From assembly GCA_030684415.1 (NCBI GenBank), contig JAUXNL010000484.1, forward strand, positions 1 through 8,305: 8,305 bases of DNA. The letters are read 5' to 3'. The stretch is from Moraxellaceae bacterium (GTDB lineage: Bacteria > Pseudomonadota > Gammaproteobacteria > Pseudomonadales > Moraxellaceae). Positions 1-6,743 of the stretch are shown here, piece after piece. A program made the translations under genes and the position numbers. Every line of letters begins with the position of its first letter. Positions within the stretch are counted from its first letter, which is position 1. The notes under the pieces are model-generated. The model did no database searches. It saw nothing but the letters and a program-made list of their open reading frames with translations, and was not told the origin of the DNA.

Positions 1-150
1 TGCAACCATGTCAATGAGGTCTGTCTTGGCGAGAACACCTTGAATATCCTCAACAGGGAGCTTGAGCGCTGCGGATTCTCCATGCAGGAGAATCAGCTAG
101 AGATACGCGGAACCTGCCACGCTTGTTCAGAACACCAAAACTCCCAATAG
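1..150 (+). CDS. zur: Zur, zinc-responsive Fur-family repressor (C-terminal fragment, 5' end outside window)
   Basis: This is the open frame from the first base to the TAG at 148-150, giving 49 residues; the DNA-binding N-terminal domain lies outside the window. The visible part is the end of a Fur-family dimerisation domain. Fragment residues C1 and C39/C42 (in GTCHAC) fit the structural Cys4 zinc site, with the fourth Cys just upstream of the window. Against the remembered E. coli Zur tail the spacing is very close: CNHVNEVC matches CGAVKEEC, and GTCHAC matches GLCAAC. Fragment E6 falls at the position of E. coli E111, a regulatory zinc ligand. Zur represses zinc-uptake genes when zinc-loaded. 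The ZIP permease 45 nt downstream and the COG0523 genes beyond it support Zur over Fur or PerR. The subfamily call is inference from a fragment. Confidence 0.8.
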   Translation, partial: CNHVNEVCLGENTLNILNRELERCGFSMQENQLEIRGTCHACSEHQNSQ

Positions 151-178
151 AAAATAAAAAATAAAAAATAAACAATAA
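151..178. repeat. A-rich 7-bp tandem repeat between zur and the ZIP gene
   Basis: The unit AAAATAA occurs three times perfectly (151-171), followed by a fourth copy with one mismatch, ACAATAA (172-178). It begins immediately after the zur stop codon and ends 17 nt before the ZIP start codon. It lacks G and has a single C. Possible roles are an unstructured translation enhancer, an A-tract or UP-like element, or simply a low-complexity spacer. No convincing -35/-10 pair is seen with it. Confidence 0.75.
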
Positions 179-195
179 ATTCGCGGAATCACTTC

Positions 196-969
196 ATGGA
201 TTGGCAAACAATTGTAATGACATTGGCGGCAGCCACACTGGTTTCATTGGTGGCCCTTTGCTCGGCATTTGTACTCTACATAAATGAGAGCACGCTTGCT
301 CGGTGGATGCCGATACTGATAGCACTGGCGGTGGGCGTGCTGCTTGGTGACGTCTTTTTGCACTTGCTTCCTGATGCGCTCAAGAACTCTGATGATACCG
401 GCAGCATTTTTCTCTGGACCCTCGCTGGCATCATGGTCTTCTACTTTATTGAACAAACCCTTCACTGGCGCCACGACCACACAATACTTCCCGGCACATC
501 AGAGCAAGTACCTAAAAGCTACGCAAAAATGAGCTTGCTAGGAGATGGCGCACACAACTTTGTTGACGGCATTCTGATCGCAGGAAGCTTTCTGGCAGAC
601 CCGGTCCTTGGTGTTGCAACAACAGTCGCCATTGTGATCCACGAAATCCCGCAGGAAATTTCCGATATCGCGGTGCTAATTCACGGCGGCTACGAACGCA
701 AACGCGCTGTTTTTTTGAATTTCCTCTGCGCCTGTTCCTGCATAGCCGGAGCAGCCTGCACATTGATAGTTGCCCAATTTATGAGCTTAAGCCTGCCTGC
801 ACTGTTGGCGCTGACTGCCGGTGGATTTATTTACGTCGCCACCTCGGATCTGATTCCTTTGCTACGCAACGTGGAAGTCAGACTTCCTCTGCAGGTCCAG
901 GTTCTGGCGACAATTACTGGTATCGCCTGCATGCAAAGCATTCTTTGGGTTGAAACCTTGATGCTTTAA
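196..969 (+). CDS. ZIP-family divalent metal permease (probable zinc importer)
   Basis: A 257-residue inner-membrane protein with about eight hydrophobic segments, roughly at residues 5-28, 36-57, 70-89, 113-133, 138-162, 172-194, 198-221 and 234-253. ZIP hallmarks are present. GDVFLHLLPD is at 51-60. HNFVDG is at 120-125, with H120, N121 and D124 in the metal-site helix. HEIPQE is at 149-154, with H149, E150 and E154 in the next helix. The last motif has Gln153 where many LIV-1-type ZIPs have His, altering the second metal position. The cytoplasmic loop is short and carries only a small cluster, H90/H93/H95. ZIP proteins move Zn2+ (sometimes Fe2+ or Mn2+) into the cytoplasm without ATP. The ATG at 196 has a weak GGAA 7 nt upstream. 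The gene lies 45 nt after zur and 51 nt before the first COG0523 GTPase, so a Zur-controlled operon is likely. Specificity for zinc is inferred from context. Confidence 0.88.
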   Translation: MDWQTIVMTLAAATLVSLVALCSAFVLYINESTLARWMPILIALAVGVLLGDVFLHLLPDALKNSDDTGSIFLWTLAGIMVFYFIEQTLHWRHDHTILPGTSEQVPKSYAKMSLLGDGAHNFVDGILIAGSFLADPVLGVATTVAIVIHEIPQEISDIAVLIHGGYERKRAVFLNFLCACSCIAGAACTLIVAQFMSLSLPALLALTAGGFIYVATSDLIPLLRNVEVRLPLQVQVLATITGIACMQSILWVETLML

Positions 970-1020
970 GACAAACACCCCAAATAGCCGCCGCAGTCAC
1001 TTGAGTATTCCGGAGTAATC

Positions 1021-2361
1021 ATGCCTGAAAATCGTATCCCAGTAACCGTGCTCACCGGATTTCTTGGTAGCGGCAAGACCACCCTGTTAAACAGAATCCT
1101 GACCGAAAATCACGGCAAACGTATCGCTGTTATTGAAAATGAATTCGGCGAGATTGGCATTGACCAGGATCTGGTTGTCAACGCCGACGAAGAAATTTTT
1201 GAAATGAATAACGGTTGTATTTGCTGCACAGTTCGCGGCGATCTTATAAGAATTCTCGGCAATCTTGCCCGTCGTAGGGACAAGTTCGATCGTATCGTAC
1301 TGGAAACAACCGGCATGGCTGATCCCGGACCGGTGGCACAAACCTTTTTTGTTGATGACGATATCAAAGATGAATTTTTTCTGGACGGCATAATTACACT
1401 GGTCGATGCCGGCCATGTGGAGCAGCATTTTGGCAACAGTGACGAAGTAATGGCCCAGATCGCGTTTGCAGATATGATTGTGTTAAACAAAATTGATCTG
1501 GTTGATCCGGCCAAACTGAAACGACTGCAGGCCAGATTACAAGACATGAACAAGATGGCACAGATTTATCCGGCAAATATGGCAGATGCACCACTGGAAA
1601 AAGTGCTGGATGTTGGTGGCTTTGATCTGAGTCGTGCGCTGGAAACCAATCCTGCTTTTCTGGAGCCTGAGTATCCATTTGAGTGGGGCGGTTTATATCA
1701 GTTAAAAGCCGGGGATTATGCATTAGCACTTGATACCGGACCTGACCCGGATATGTCTGCCCTGTGGACATTTGTCGACAAAAGCCTTCCGACCGGGCTT
1801 ACAGAATTGGCCGAGCAGGTATTCCGTCATTTCGCACAAGCTGCGCAAACTGTTGGCAACAAGGAATTGATCACGGCAGGTAGCACACATTGGAAACTGC
1901 AACTGGCAACCCCGATAACCCTGGGATTGCACGCACCATCTGATGGTCTCTATGCCTTGTTCACCCAGCATACCCCGGAAGAGTTTGCCATCCGACTGTA
2001 TGATGCAGACGAAATACTCTGCGAGCCTGTCGCCAACCACTACTTTAATGCAGGTCACATACACGACGATGAAATCAGTTCAGTTGCATTCGAATTCGAC
2101 GGTCTGCTTGATCCGGAAAAATTTGATTCATGGCTTTCCGTTCTGCTCCGTGCAGATGGCGCAGACCTGTTCCGGATGAAGGGAATACTTGCCATCAAGG
2201 GTGATGAGCGGCGTACGGTTTTTCAAGGCGTTCATATGCTGTTCGACAACAAGCCTGGCGCCGCATGGGGTGATGAAAAACCCTATAACCGCCTGGTTTT
2301 CATCGGCAGAAACCTCAATCGTGACTATCTTGAAGGGGCGCTCAAACAATGCCTGAGCTGA
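1021..2361 (+). CDS. COG0523/CobW-type G3E GTPase metallochaperone, long form with an extra middle domain
   Basis: A 446-residue cytoplasmic protein of the G3E P-loop GTPase class. The G domain carries Walker A GFLGSGKT (13-20), the family metal-binding motif CICC (66-69), a Walker-B-like LETTG (94-98) and the guanine-specificity motif NKID (156-159). A CobW C-terminal domain occupies about 348-444, opening with the acidic/His stretch HIHDDEISSV (346-355). Between them, about residues 212-335 form an insert that starts near EYPFEWGGLYQL and is rich in aromatics and beta-like alternation; ordinary family members such as E. coli YjiA (about 320 residues) lack room for it. Members use GTP hydrolysis to hand metal to client enzymes, and Zur-linked ones serve during zinc starvation. 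A GGAG 5 nt before the ATG supports the start. The 3' end overlaps the WD40 gene by 13 nt. The client is unknown. Confidence 0.92.
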   Translation: MPENRIPVTVLTGFLGSGKTTLLNRILTENHGKRIAVIENEFGEIGIDQDLVVNADEEIFEMNNGCICCTVRGDLIRILGNLARRRDKFDRIVLETTGMADPGPVAQTFFVDDDIKDEFFLDGIITLVDAGHVEQHFGNSDEVMAQIAFADMIVLNKIDLVDPAKLKRLQARLQDMNKMAQIYPANMADAPLEKVLDVGGFDLSRALETNPAFLEPEYPFEWGGLYQLKAGDYALALDTGPDPDMSALWTFVDKSLPTGLTELAEQVFRHFAQAAQTVGNKELITAGSTHWKLQLATPITLGLHAPSDGLYALFTQHTPEEFAIRLYDADEILCEPVANHYFNAGHIHDDEISSVAFEFDGLLDPEKFDSWLSVLLRADGADLFRMKGILAIKGDERRTVFQGVHMLFDNKPGAAWGDEKPYNRLVFIGRNLNRDYLEGALKQCLS

Positions 2362-3413
2362 TCGCAAACAAGCTATCAATACCACGCCTTTTGTCACAAG
2401 TAATGCTCGATGAATCACCAGCCGCCATAGAGTGGTCTGCTTGTGGCCGTTGGCTTGCCGCCGCAACCACTAGTGGCGTTGTACACCTGATCCGAACTGA
2501 CACCGGATTGCAGCAAACTGCGTGGGTCGCTCACGAGGATGGAGCCCTTACAATACGCTGGCATCCGACCCTGCCTTTACTCGCCAGCAGTGGCAAGGAT
2601 GGCCATGTCCGGCTCTGGTTGATTGCGTCCGAACAACCCAGCGTGTTGACAGCGGATGTCAAACTAACCGACGACCCGGCCAACAGCTGGATCGAGCACC
2701 TGAGCTGGCGACCGGACGGCGGGCAGTTAGCCGCAGCCTGCGGAAAAAAAATCTGCCTGTTGGCACGCGATGGGTCTCGCGAAAACGAATACACATTTCC
2801 CGGTGGCACAGTTGGCGCGCTTTGCTGGCGACCTAAGGGATCACAATTGGCCGCTGCGGGATATGGGGGTATCAGAATTTACAACGTACTGGATCCCCGC
2901 AGCAGACCGCAAGATCTGCACTGGAAAGGGTCACTATTGAGCCTGAACTGGAGCCCGGATGCACAAGTGATAGCCGCTGGCTGCCAGGACAATACGGTGC
3001 ATTTCTGGCGATTGCCTCTGATCCGCGACGCAATGATGTCCGGTTTTGCATACAAACCCCTGCAACTGAGTTGGAGCAACAACAGTCGCTGGCTACTTAC
3101 AGGTGGCAGCTCTCAACTTATTCTTTGGCCGTTTGACAAAAAAGGTCCCGAGGGCAGAAAACCTGTTTCCATTGATTTCCACCAGGAGGCCATTTGTGCA
3201 ATCAGCGTGACCAGCAGCGGGCAAAAAATTGCCACGGGGTGTCGTGCCGGACTGGTTGCTATATGGAATCAGATTGGTGATACCAGCCCGTCGATGGTCG
3301 CTCATCTGGACAGTCGTGCAGAACATCTGGCGTGGTCGCCTCATAAGAGCACTAAACTGCTCGCTACAGCATCGCGCTATGGCACCCTGAGCCTCTGGGA
3401 AGCGGCTGCCTGA
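2349..3413 (+). CDS. WD40-repeat beta-propeller protein of the zinc island (cytoplasmic)
   Basis: A 354-residue protein built almost wholly of WD40-like repeats. Strand endings of the HxxLW/IW type and preceding W-S/R-P or W-H-P turns mark about eight units, roughly at residues 26-49, 66-90, 116-139, 156-179, 197-220, 238-260, 282-306 and 325-350. Terminal Trp at 90, 220, 260, 306 and 350 are clearest; units 1, 3 and 4 have degenerate ends. No signal peptide, membrane segment or enzymatic motif is visible, so it should be a soluble cytoplasmic protein-binding platform. Its start overlaps the end of the upstream GTPase by 13 nt, with AAGGGG about 10 nt before the ATG. Its TGA shares one base with the next GTPase's ATG. 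This sandwich between two metallochaperone genes suggests it binds one or both GTPases or a shared client. That role is inference; the WD40 fold is well supported. Confidence 0.88.
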   Translation: MPELIANKLSIPRLLSQVMLDESPAAIEWSACGRWLAAATTSGVVHLIRTDTGLQQTAWVAHEDGALTIRWHPTLPLLASSGKDGHVRLWLIASEQPSVLTADVKLTDDPANSWIEHLSWRPDGGQLAAACGKKICLLARDGSRENEYTFPGGTVGALCWRPKGSQLAAAGYGGIRIYNVLDPRSRPQDLHWKGSLLSLNWSPDAQVIAAGCQDNTVHFWRLPLIRDAMMSGFAYKPLQLSWSNNSRWLLTGGSSQLILWPFDKKGPEGRKPVSIDFHQEAICAISVTSSGQKIATGCRAGLVAIWNQIGDTSPSMVAHLDSRAEHLAWSPHKSTKLLATASRYGTLSLWEAAA

Positions 3414-4486
3414 TGAATATTCAGAAAGTTAAACCCGGCATAAGAACCAATCTTGTGACCGGGTTTCTGGGCGCTGGTAAAACCACGTGTATCCTGCAGC
3501 TTCTGACGCAGAAACCAGACAGGGAACGCTGGGCAATTCTGGTCAACGAGTTTGGAGAGACAGGGATAGACGGTGGCATTCTGCAGGACGCCGCACAATC
3601 TGAGGTGTTCATCAAGGAAATCGCTGGCGGATGTATTTGCTGCACGATGGGATTGCCTATGCAAATCGCACTGAACCAGCTGCTTGCCCGCAGTAAGCCT
3701 GATCGACTTATCATAGAACTGTCAGGCCTAGGGCACGCACATGATCTGCTTAAACTGTTGTCGCAGCCGTGGTACAAAGAGCTGCTGCAACTCAAAGCTA
3801 CTATCATGTTGCTGGATGGGCGCAAATCTGCACTTGAACGATGCCACAACGCGCCTCTTTTCCACACCCAACTGGAATCGGCAGACATTCTACTCATTAA
3901 CAAAACCGACCTGAGTGCATCAACAGACAGAGCTTTTGTATCAGAGTACCTTCATACCCACGCGGATCACGTTGTCGATACTCATTATTGCAGGCAAGGC
4001 ATGATGCCTTTGGAATGGCTGGACAAGCCGTGCAAACTTTCACCCTCCCCAGTGAGACAACTTGGAAACAACGGGCAAGCCGCATCCGGCGCTGACTTGG
4101 AGTCGCCGGAGATCCCGGAGTGTGGTTACCTTCAAACATCAAAGTATGCTGACGGATTTTATACGGCCGGGTGGCGATTCGCCGGGCACAGCATCTTTGA
4201 CTACAACACAATATTTGGCCTGCTTTCCGGTATGCAGGTCAGTCGCGTTAAAGCCATTATGAATACAGATCGTGGCTGTGTTGTTTTTAACATGGTGGAC
4301 GATTGCCTCACTACCCAGTCGGGCACGAAATCTCTCTCAGAGAGCCGCTTGGAACTGATAGATAAAGACTATATCGAAGCAGCGCAGATCCATGATTTGC
4401 TCGCTGCCGCTTTGCTTGTAAATAACAAGGCTCATACCCGGGGCCAGAGCCAGTCATCGCTGGACAAATTCCCACCCCGGAATTAG
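3413..4486 (+). CDS. Second COG0523/CobW-type GTPase metallochaperone, short divergent form
   Basis: A 357-residue G3E GTPase with Walker A GFLGAGKT (17-24), a CICC metal motif (74, 76, 77) and NKTD (163-166). The usual ETTG segment is replaced by ELSGLGHAH (102-110). A short stretch after the G domain, HTHADHVVDTHYC (181-193), places four His and one Cys close together and may be an additional metal site. Residues about 205-240 look like a flexible Pro/Gly/Ser-rich linker. A small CobW_C-like region follows at about 250-325, without the His-rich loop, and the tail from about 335 is polar. It lacks the middle insert of the upstream paralogue, so it is not a simple recent duplicate. The ATG overlaps the WD40 stop by one base (TGATG). 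With only a distant GGGA about 12 nt upstream, translational coupling is likely. It probably acts with its neighbours in zinc delivery; partner and client are unknown. Confidence 0.9.
   Translation: MNIQKVKPGIRTNLVTGFLGAGKTTCILQLLTQKPDRERWAILVNEFGETGIDGGILQDAAQSEVFIKEIAGGCICCTMGLPMQIALNQLLARSKPDRLIIELSGLGHAHDLLKLLSQPWYKELLQLKATIMLLDGRKSALERCHNAPLFHTQLESADILLINKTDLSASTDRAFVSEYLHTHADHVVDTHYCRQGMMPLEWLDKPCKLSPSPVRQLGNNGQAASGADLESPEIPECGYLQTSKYADGFYTAGWRFAGHSIFDYNTIFGLLSGMQVSRVKAIMNTDRGCVVFNMVDDCLTTQSGTKSLSESRLELIDKDYIEAAQIHDLLAAALLVNNKAHTRGQSQSSLDKFPPRN
4438..4480 (+). repeat. Nested inverted repeat at the 3' end of the second GTPase gene
   Basis: CCGGGG (4438-4443) pairs perfectly with CCCCGG (4475-4480). 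Inside it, CCAG (4450-4453) pairs with CTGG (4460-4463) around a six-base loop. It lies in the last codons of the gene, just before the TAG at 4484-4486. No T run follows, so it is not a standard intrinsic terminator. It could stabilise the 3' end of the zinc-island transcript or be chance structure in a Pro/Arg-coding tail. Confidence 0.35.
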
Positions 4487-4550
4487 TCTACAGTTACGCT
4501 ACAACATATCATTAACTCGCTATCATTTCTGACTTGCCGCATATTATTAC

Positions 4551-4555
4551 AGGGA
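4551..4555 (+). promoter_or_regulatory. Ribosome binding site fixing the ABC ATPase start at 4564
   Basis: AGGGA lies 8 nt before the ATG at 4564. An in-frame TTG at 4534 would add ten residues that are not part of the ABC fold and has no comparable upstream site, so the ATG is preferred. Confidence 0.7.
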
Positions 4556-4563
4556 AAAATACC

Positions 4564-5304
4564 ATGGCAGATGTGTTAAGAGCTGAATCGCTCAGCAAAA
4601 GGTTTGGCAACAATACAGCGCTCGACACCTTGAACCTGAGCGTGGCCAGCGGGCAAATTGTTTGTATGTTAGGCGCCAACGGCGCCGGCAAAACCACAAC
4701 CATCAACCTGTTTCTTGGCTTTCTTGAGCCCAGCTCTGGCAAAGCCTATGTTAACGGACAGGATGTACAGGCTGACAAAACTGCCGCCCGCCGCCAACTG
4801 GGTTATGTTCCCGAACAGGTCGCGCTCTATCCCTCGCTCACCGGACTTGAGAATCTTGAATACTTCATGCGGCTGAGCGGAGCAGGTGACACCAGTGAAC
4901 AACAACTCAGAGTCCTTCTCGACAAAGTAGGACTTGATCAGGTCGCCGCTACCCGGCGGGTGCAGGACTACTCCAAGGGTATGAGGCAAAAAGTGGGCCT
5001 GGCTATTGCGCTTGGTAAAAACGCCCACGCATTGCTTCTGGACGAACCACTATCCGGCCTGGACCCGAAAGCAGCCAATGAGTTCTGCAGTCTGCTGCGC
5101 GTGCTGGCTGACGAGGGGAAAGCCGTGCTGATGGCCACTCATGATCTGTTTCGTGCGCGCGAGATCAGCGACAAAATTGTCATTATGAAAGCAGGCAGGA
5201 TGGTTGCCGCGCTGGACAGCAATGCACTGGACAATGCGTCGCTTGAAAAAATCTATCTCCAACACATGCATGATTCCGAAACCCAACCTGAGGTTGCATC
5301 ATGA
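4564..5304 (+). CDS. ABC transporter ATP-binding protein of an ABC-2 type system
   Basis: A 246-residue cytoplasmic ATPase from the ATG at 4564. All nucleotide-binding motifs are intact: Walker A GANGAGKT (37-44), Q-loop Gln85 in YVPEQ, a signature-type YSKGMRQK (136-143), Walker B ALLLDEP (156-162) with D160/E161, D-loop SGLD (164-167) and switch His193 in ATHD. The signature is YSKGM rather than LSGGQ, which is common in single-ATPase ABC-2 systems of the CcmA/NosF/Nat type. It powers the two membrane proteins encoded next, presumably as a homodimer. Its TGA overlaps the first permease ATG by four bases (ATGA). It lies 77 nt downstream of the second COG0523 gene. The substrate is not inferable from the ATPase; NosF-like matches would reflect the fold, not copper function, since no nos genes are present here. 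Confidence 0.93.
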   Translation: MADVLRAESLSKRFGNNTALDTLNLSVASGQIVCMLGANGAGKTTTINLFLGFLEPSSGKAYVNGQDVQADKTAARRQLGYVPEQVALYPSLTGLENLEYFMRLSGAGDTSEQQLRVLLDKVGLDQVAATRRVQDYSKGMRQKVGLAIALGKNAHALLLDEPLSGLDPKAANEFCSLLRVLADEGKAVLMATHDLFRAREISDKIVIMKAGRMVAALDSNALDNASLEKIYLQHMHDSETQPEVAS

Positions 5305-6728
5305 TCAATTTTATTATCAGAAAAGAAGCGTTGGAAGTCAGTCGTGACGGCAGAACCCGGCTGCTGGCTATTGTGATGTTGCTGCTTGGGCTCACCGGGC
5401 TGCTGGCAGGCTGGGCCAACTACTCGGATCAACAACGTAATGCCATGTTTGCGCAGGAAGCTGACCAAACCACATTTCTTGATCAGGGCGAGCGTAACCC
5501 GCATTCCGCTGCACACTTCGGCAGAATGGCCTACAAACCTGCATCGCCACTTGCGGCCTTTGACCCCGGCGCGGCGCCCTTTATGGGTCAGGTAATCTGG
5601 CTGGAGGCGCATCAGCGTAACCCTGCCATGTTCAGACCTGCTGCTGACTCGCTTGAACTGGGCCGTCTGAGTAATTTCAGTGTTGCCGGCATCCTCACCG
5701 TACTGCTGCCACTGCTGGTTTTTCTGCTGGGGTACTCCGCACTGGCGGGCGAGCGTGAGCGCGGCACCTTGCGTCAAACGCTGGCATCAGGCACATCAAC
5801 GGGCACGTTATTTATTGCAAAATTTATTGTGATTGCTGGTACCGGGATTGCATTGGCGACCGTCACAATCGCAGCGTCTGCCATCATGGCACTGTTTTCG
5901 CCAGTTGCCCTGTCCGCCGCTGACACTTTGATACGAGCACTGGGGCTGACATTTTTTTACACTTTGTATGTGCTGGCGCTGACGGGTTTTGCCTTGCTGG
6001 TGTCGGCACTTTGCGCACAGGCACGGACCGCATTGCTGATATTGTTAGGCATCTGGGCGGTGTCAGTGATGGTAATGCCGCGAATTGGTGCAGGCGTAGC
6101 AGCACAAGCTCATCCAATTTCTGACGGCGCCCGAGTCTGGGCCGAATTACGCAGCGAAGTGAGTGCAAACCGGGTTAACCCTGACAGTCCGGAGTACAAA
6201 GCAGCGGAACAATTTGTGATCAGTCGGGCTTTGGGACGCGATGTCAGTCTGGCTGAAATCGCCACCATGGATGTCAACGCCAGCGGCTTGCGACTGGAAG
6301 TAACTGAAGTGCTGGACTACGCAGCCATCAATAACTTCTATGCAAACATCTACGAAAAATATGCTGGTCAACGCGATGTACGACGCTGGTTCGCGTTGTT
6401 ATCGCCTGCTATTGCACTTCAACACGCGTCAAGTGCTTTTGCCGGAACAGATTTTGTAGCACATCAGCATTTCTCTGATATCGCGGAAGTTCAACGCAAC
6501 AATATTGTCAGGGTCATGAACGAAGATCTGCTGCTGAACGGAGCAGGTGCCACTACTTACCTGGCAGGTGAAACTTTCTGGGAAGAAGTGCCTGATTTCA
6601 GCTATGAGTTCCCGCCGGTTTCTTTGGCCTGGCGTTCTGCCGCCATCGACATCATGTTGCTTCTGTTGTGGGGTGCATTGGCGACCTCACTGGCCTGGAA
6701 TACAACACGCAAACGCCTGGCGGCGTGA
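5301..6728 (+). CDS. ABC-2 type permease 1, DUF3526-like, with large extracytoplasmic segments
   Basis: A 475-residue integral membrane protein. Likely membrane segments are at about 20-37, 128-148, 170-198, 214-238, 242-260 and 447-466. Two long polar stretches, about 38-125 and 262-445, interrupt them and should face the periplasm by ABC-2 topology. GERERGTLRQTL (150-161) after the second segment is the classic cytoplasmic coupling motif of ABC-2 permeases that contacts the ATPase. The overall plan, with a late long domain before the last helix, matches proteins annotated as DUF3526 ABC permeases; that assignment is from memory of the architecture. TGAGG lies 7 nt before the ATG, and the gene overlaps the ATPase by ATGA. 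LSPAIALQHASSAFAGTD (367-384) has a clear counterpart in the next gene, so the two permeases are paralogues and likely form a heterodimer. The transported substrate is unknown. Confidence 0.88.
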   Translation: MINFIIRKEALEVSRDGRTRLLAIVMLLLGLTGLLAGWANYSDQQRNAMFAQEADQTTFLDQGERNPHSAAHFGRMAYKPASPLAAFDPGAAPFMGQVIWLEAHQRNPAMFRPAADSLELGRLSNFSVAGILTVLLPLLVFLLGYSALAGERERGTLRQTLASGTSTGTLFIAKFIVIAGTGIALATVTIAASAIMALFSPVALSAADTLIRALGLTFFYTLYVLALTGFALLVSALCAQARTALLILLGIWAVSVMVMPRIGAGVAAQAHPISDGARVWAELRSEVSANRVNPDSPEYKAAEQFVISRALGRDVSLAEIATMDVNASGLRLEVTEVLDYAAINNFYANIYEKYAGQRDVRRWFALLSPAIALQHASSAFAGTDFVAHQHFSDIAEVQRNNIVRVMNEDLLLNGAGATTYLAGETFWEEVPDFSYEFPPVSLAWRSAAIDIMLLLLWGALATSLAWNTTRKRLAA

Positions 6729-6730
6729 GC

Positions 6731-6736
6731 AGAGGG
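6731..6736 (+). promoter_or_regulatory. Ribosome binding site fixing the permease 2 start at 6744
   Basis: AGAGGG lies 7 nt before the ATG at 6744. The in-frame TTG at 6738 is only 1 nt from this site, too close for initiation, so the ATG start two codons later is chosen. Confidence 0.7.
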
Positions 6737-6743
6737 TTTGACA

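Noticed and set aside
1110..1553. 147-codon open frame on the minus strand inside the first GTPase gene
   Set aside because: Antisense to the conserved G domain; Ser/Arg/Thr-rich translation without domain features.
3421..3903. 160-codon open frame on the minus strand inside the second GTPase gene
   Set aside because: It lies wholly antisense to a gene with intact Walker A, CICC and NKTD motifs, has no recognisable domain and resembles a codon-bias shadow.
4493..4505. Zur-box-like GTTACGCTACAAC in the gap before the ABC ATPase
   Set aside because: Only the outer GTT and AAC are symmetric; the core lacks the TATA-type palindrome expected of a Zur operator.
4534..4563. TTG start adding ten residues to the ABC ATPase
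   Set aside because: AGGGA is well placed for the ATG at 4564, and the extra residues precede the normal N-terminus of this ATPase family.
5253..5777. 174-codon open frame on the minus strand across the ATPase/permease 1 junction
   Set aside because: It is antisense to two well supported coding regions, its composition is rich in Gln/Arg/Cys typical of shadow frames, and no motif is visible.
6738..6743. TTG start for permease 2
   Set aside because: It is only 1 nt from the AGAGGG site; the ATG at 6744 has proper spacing.
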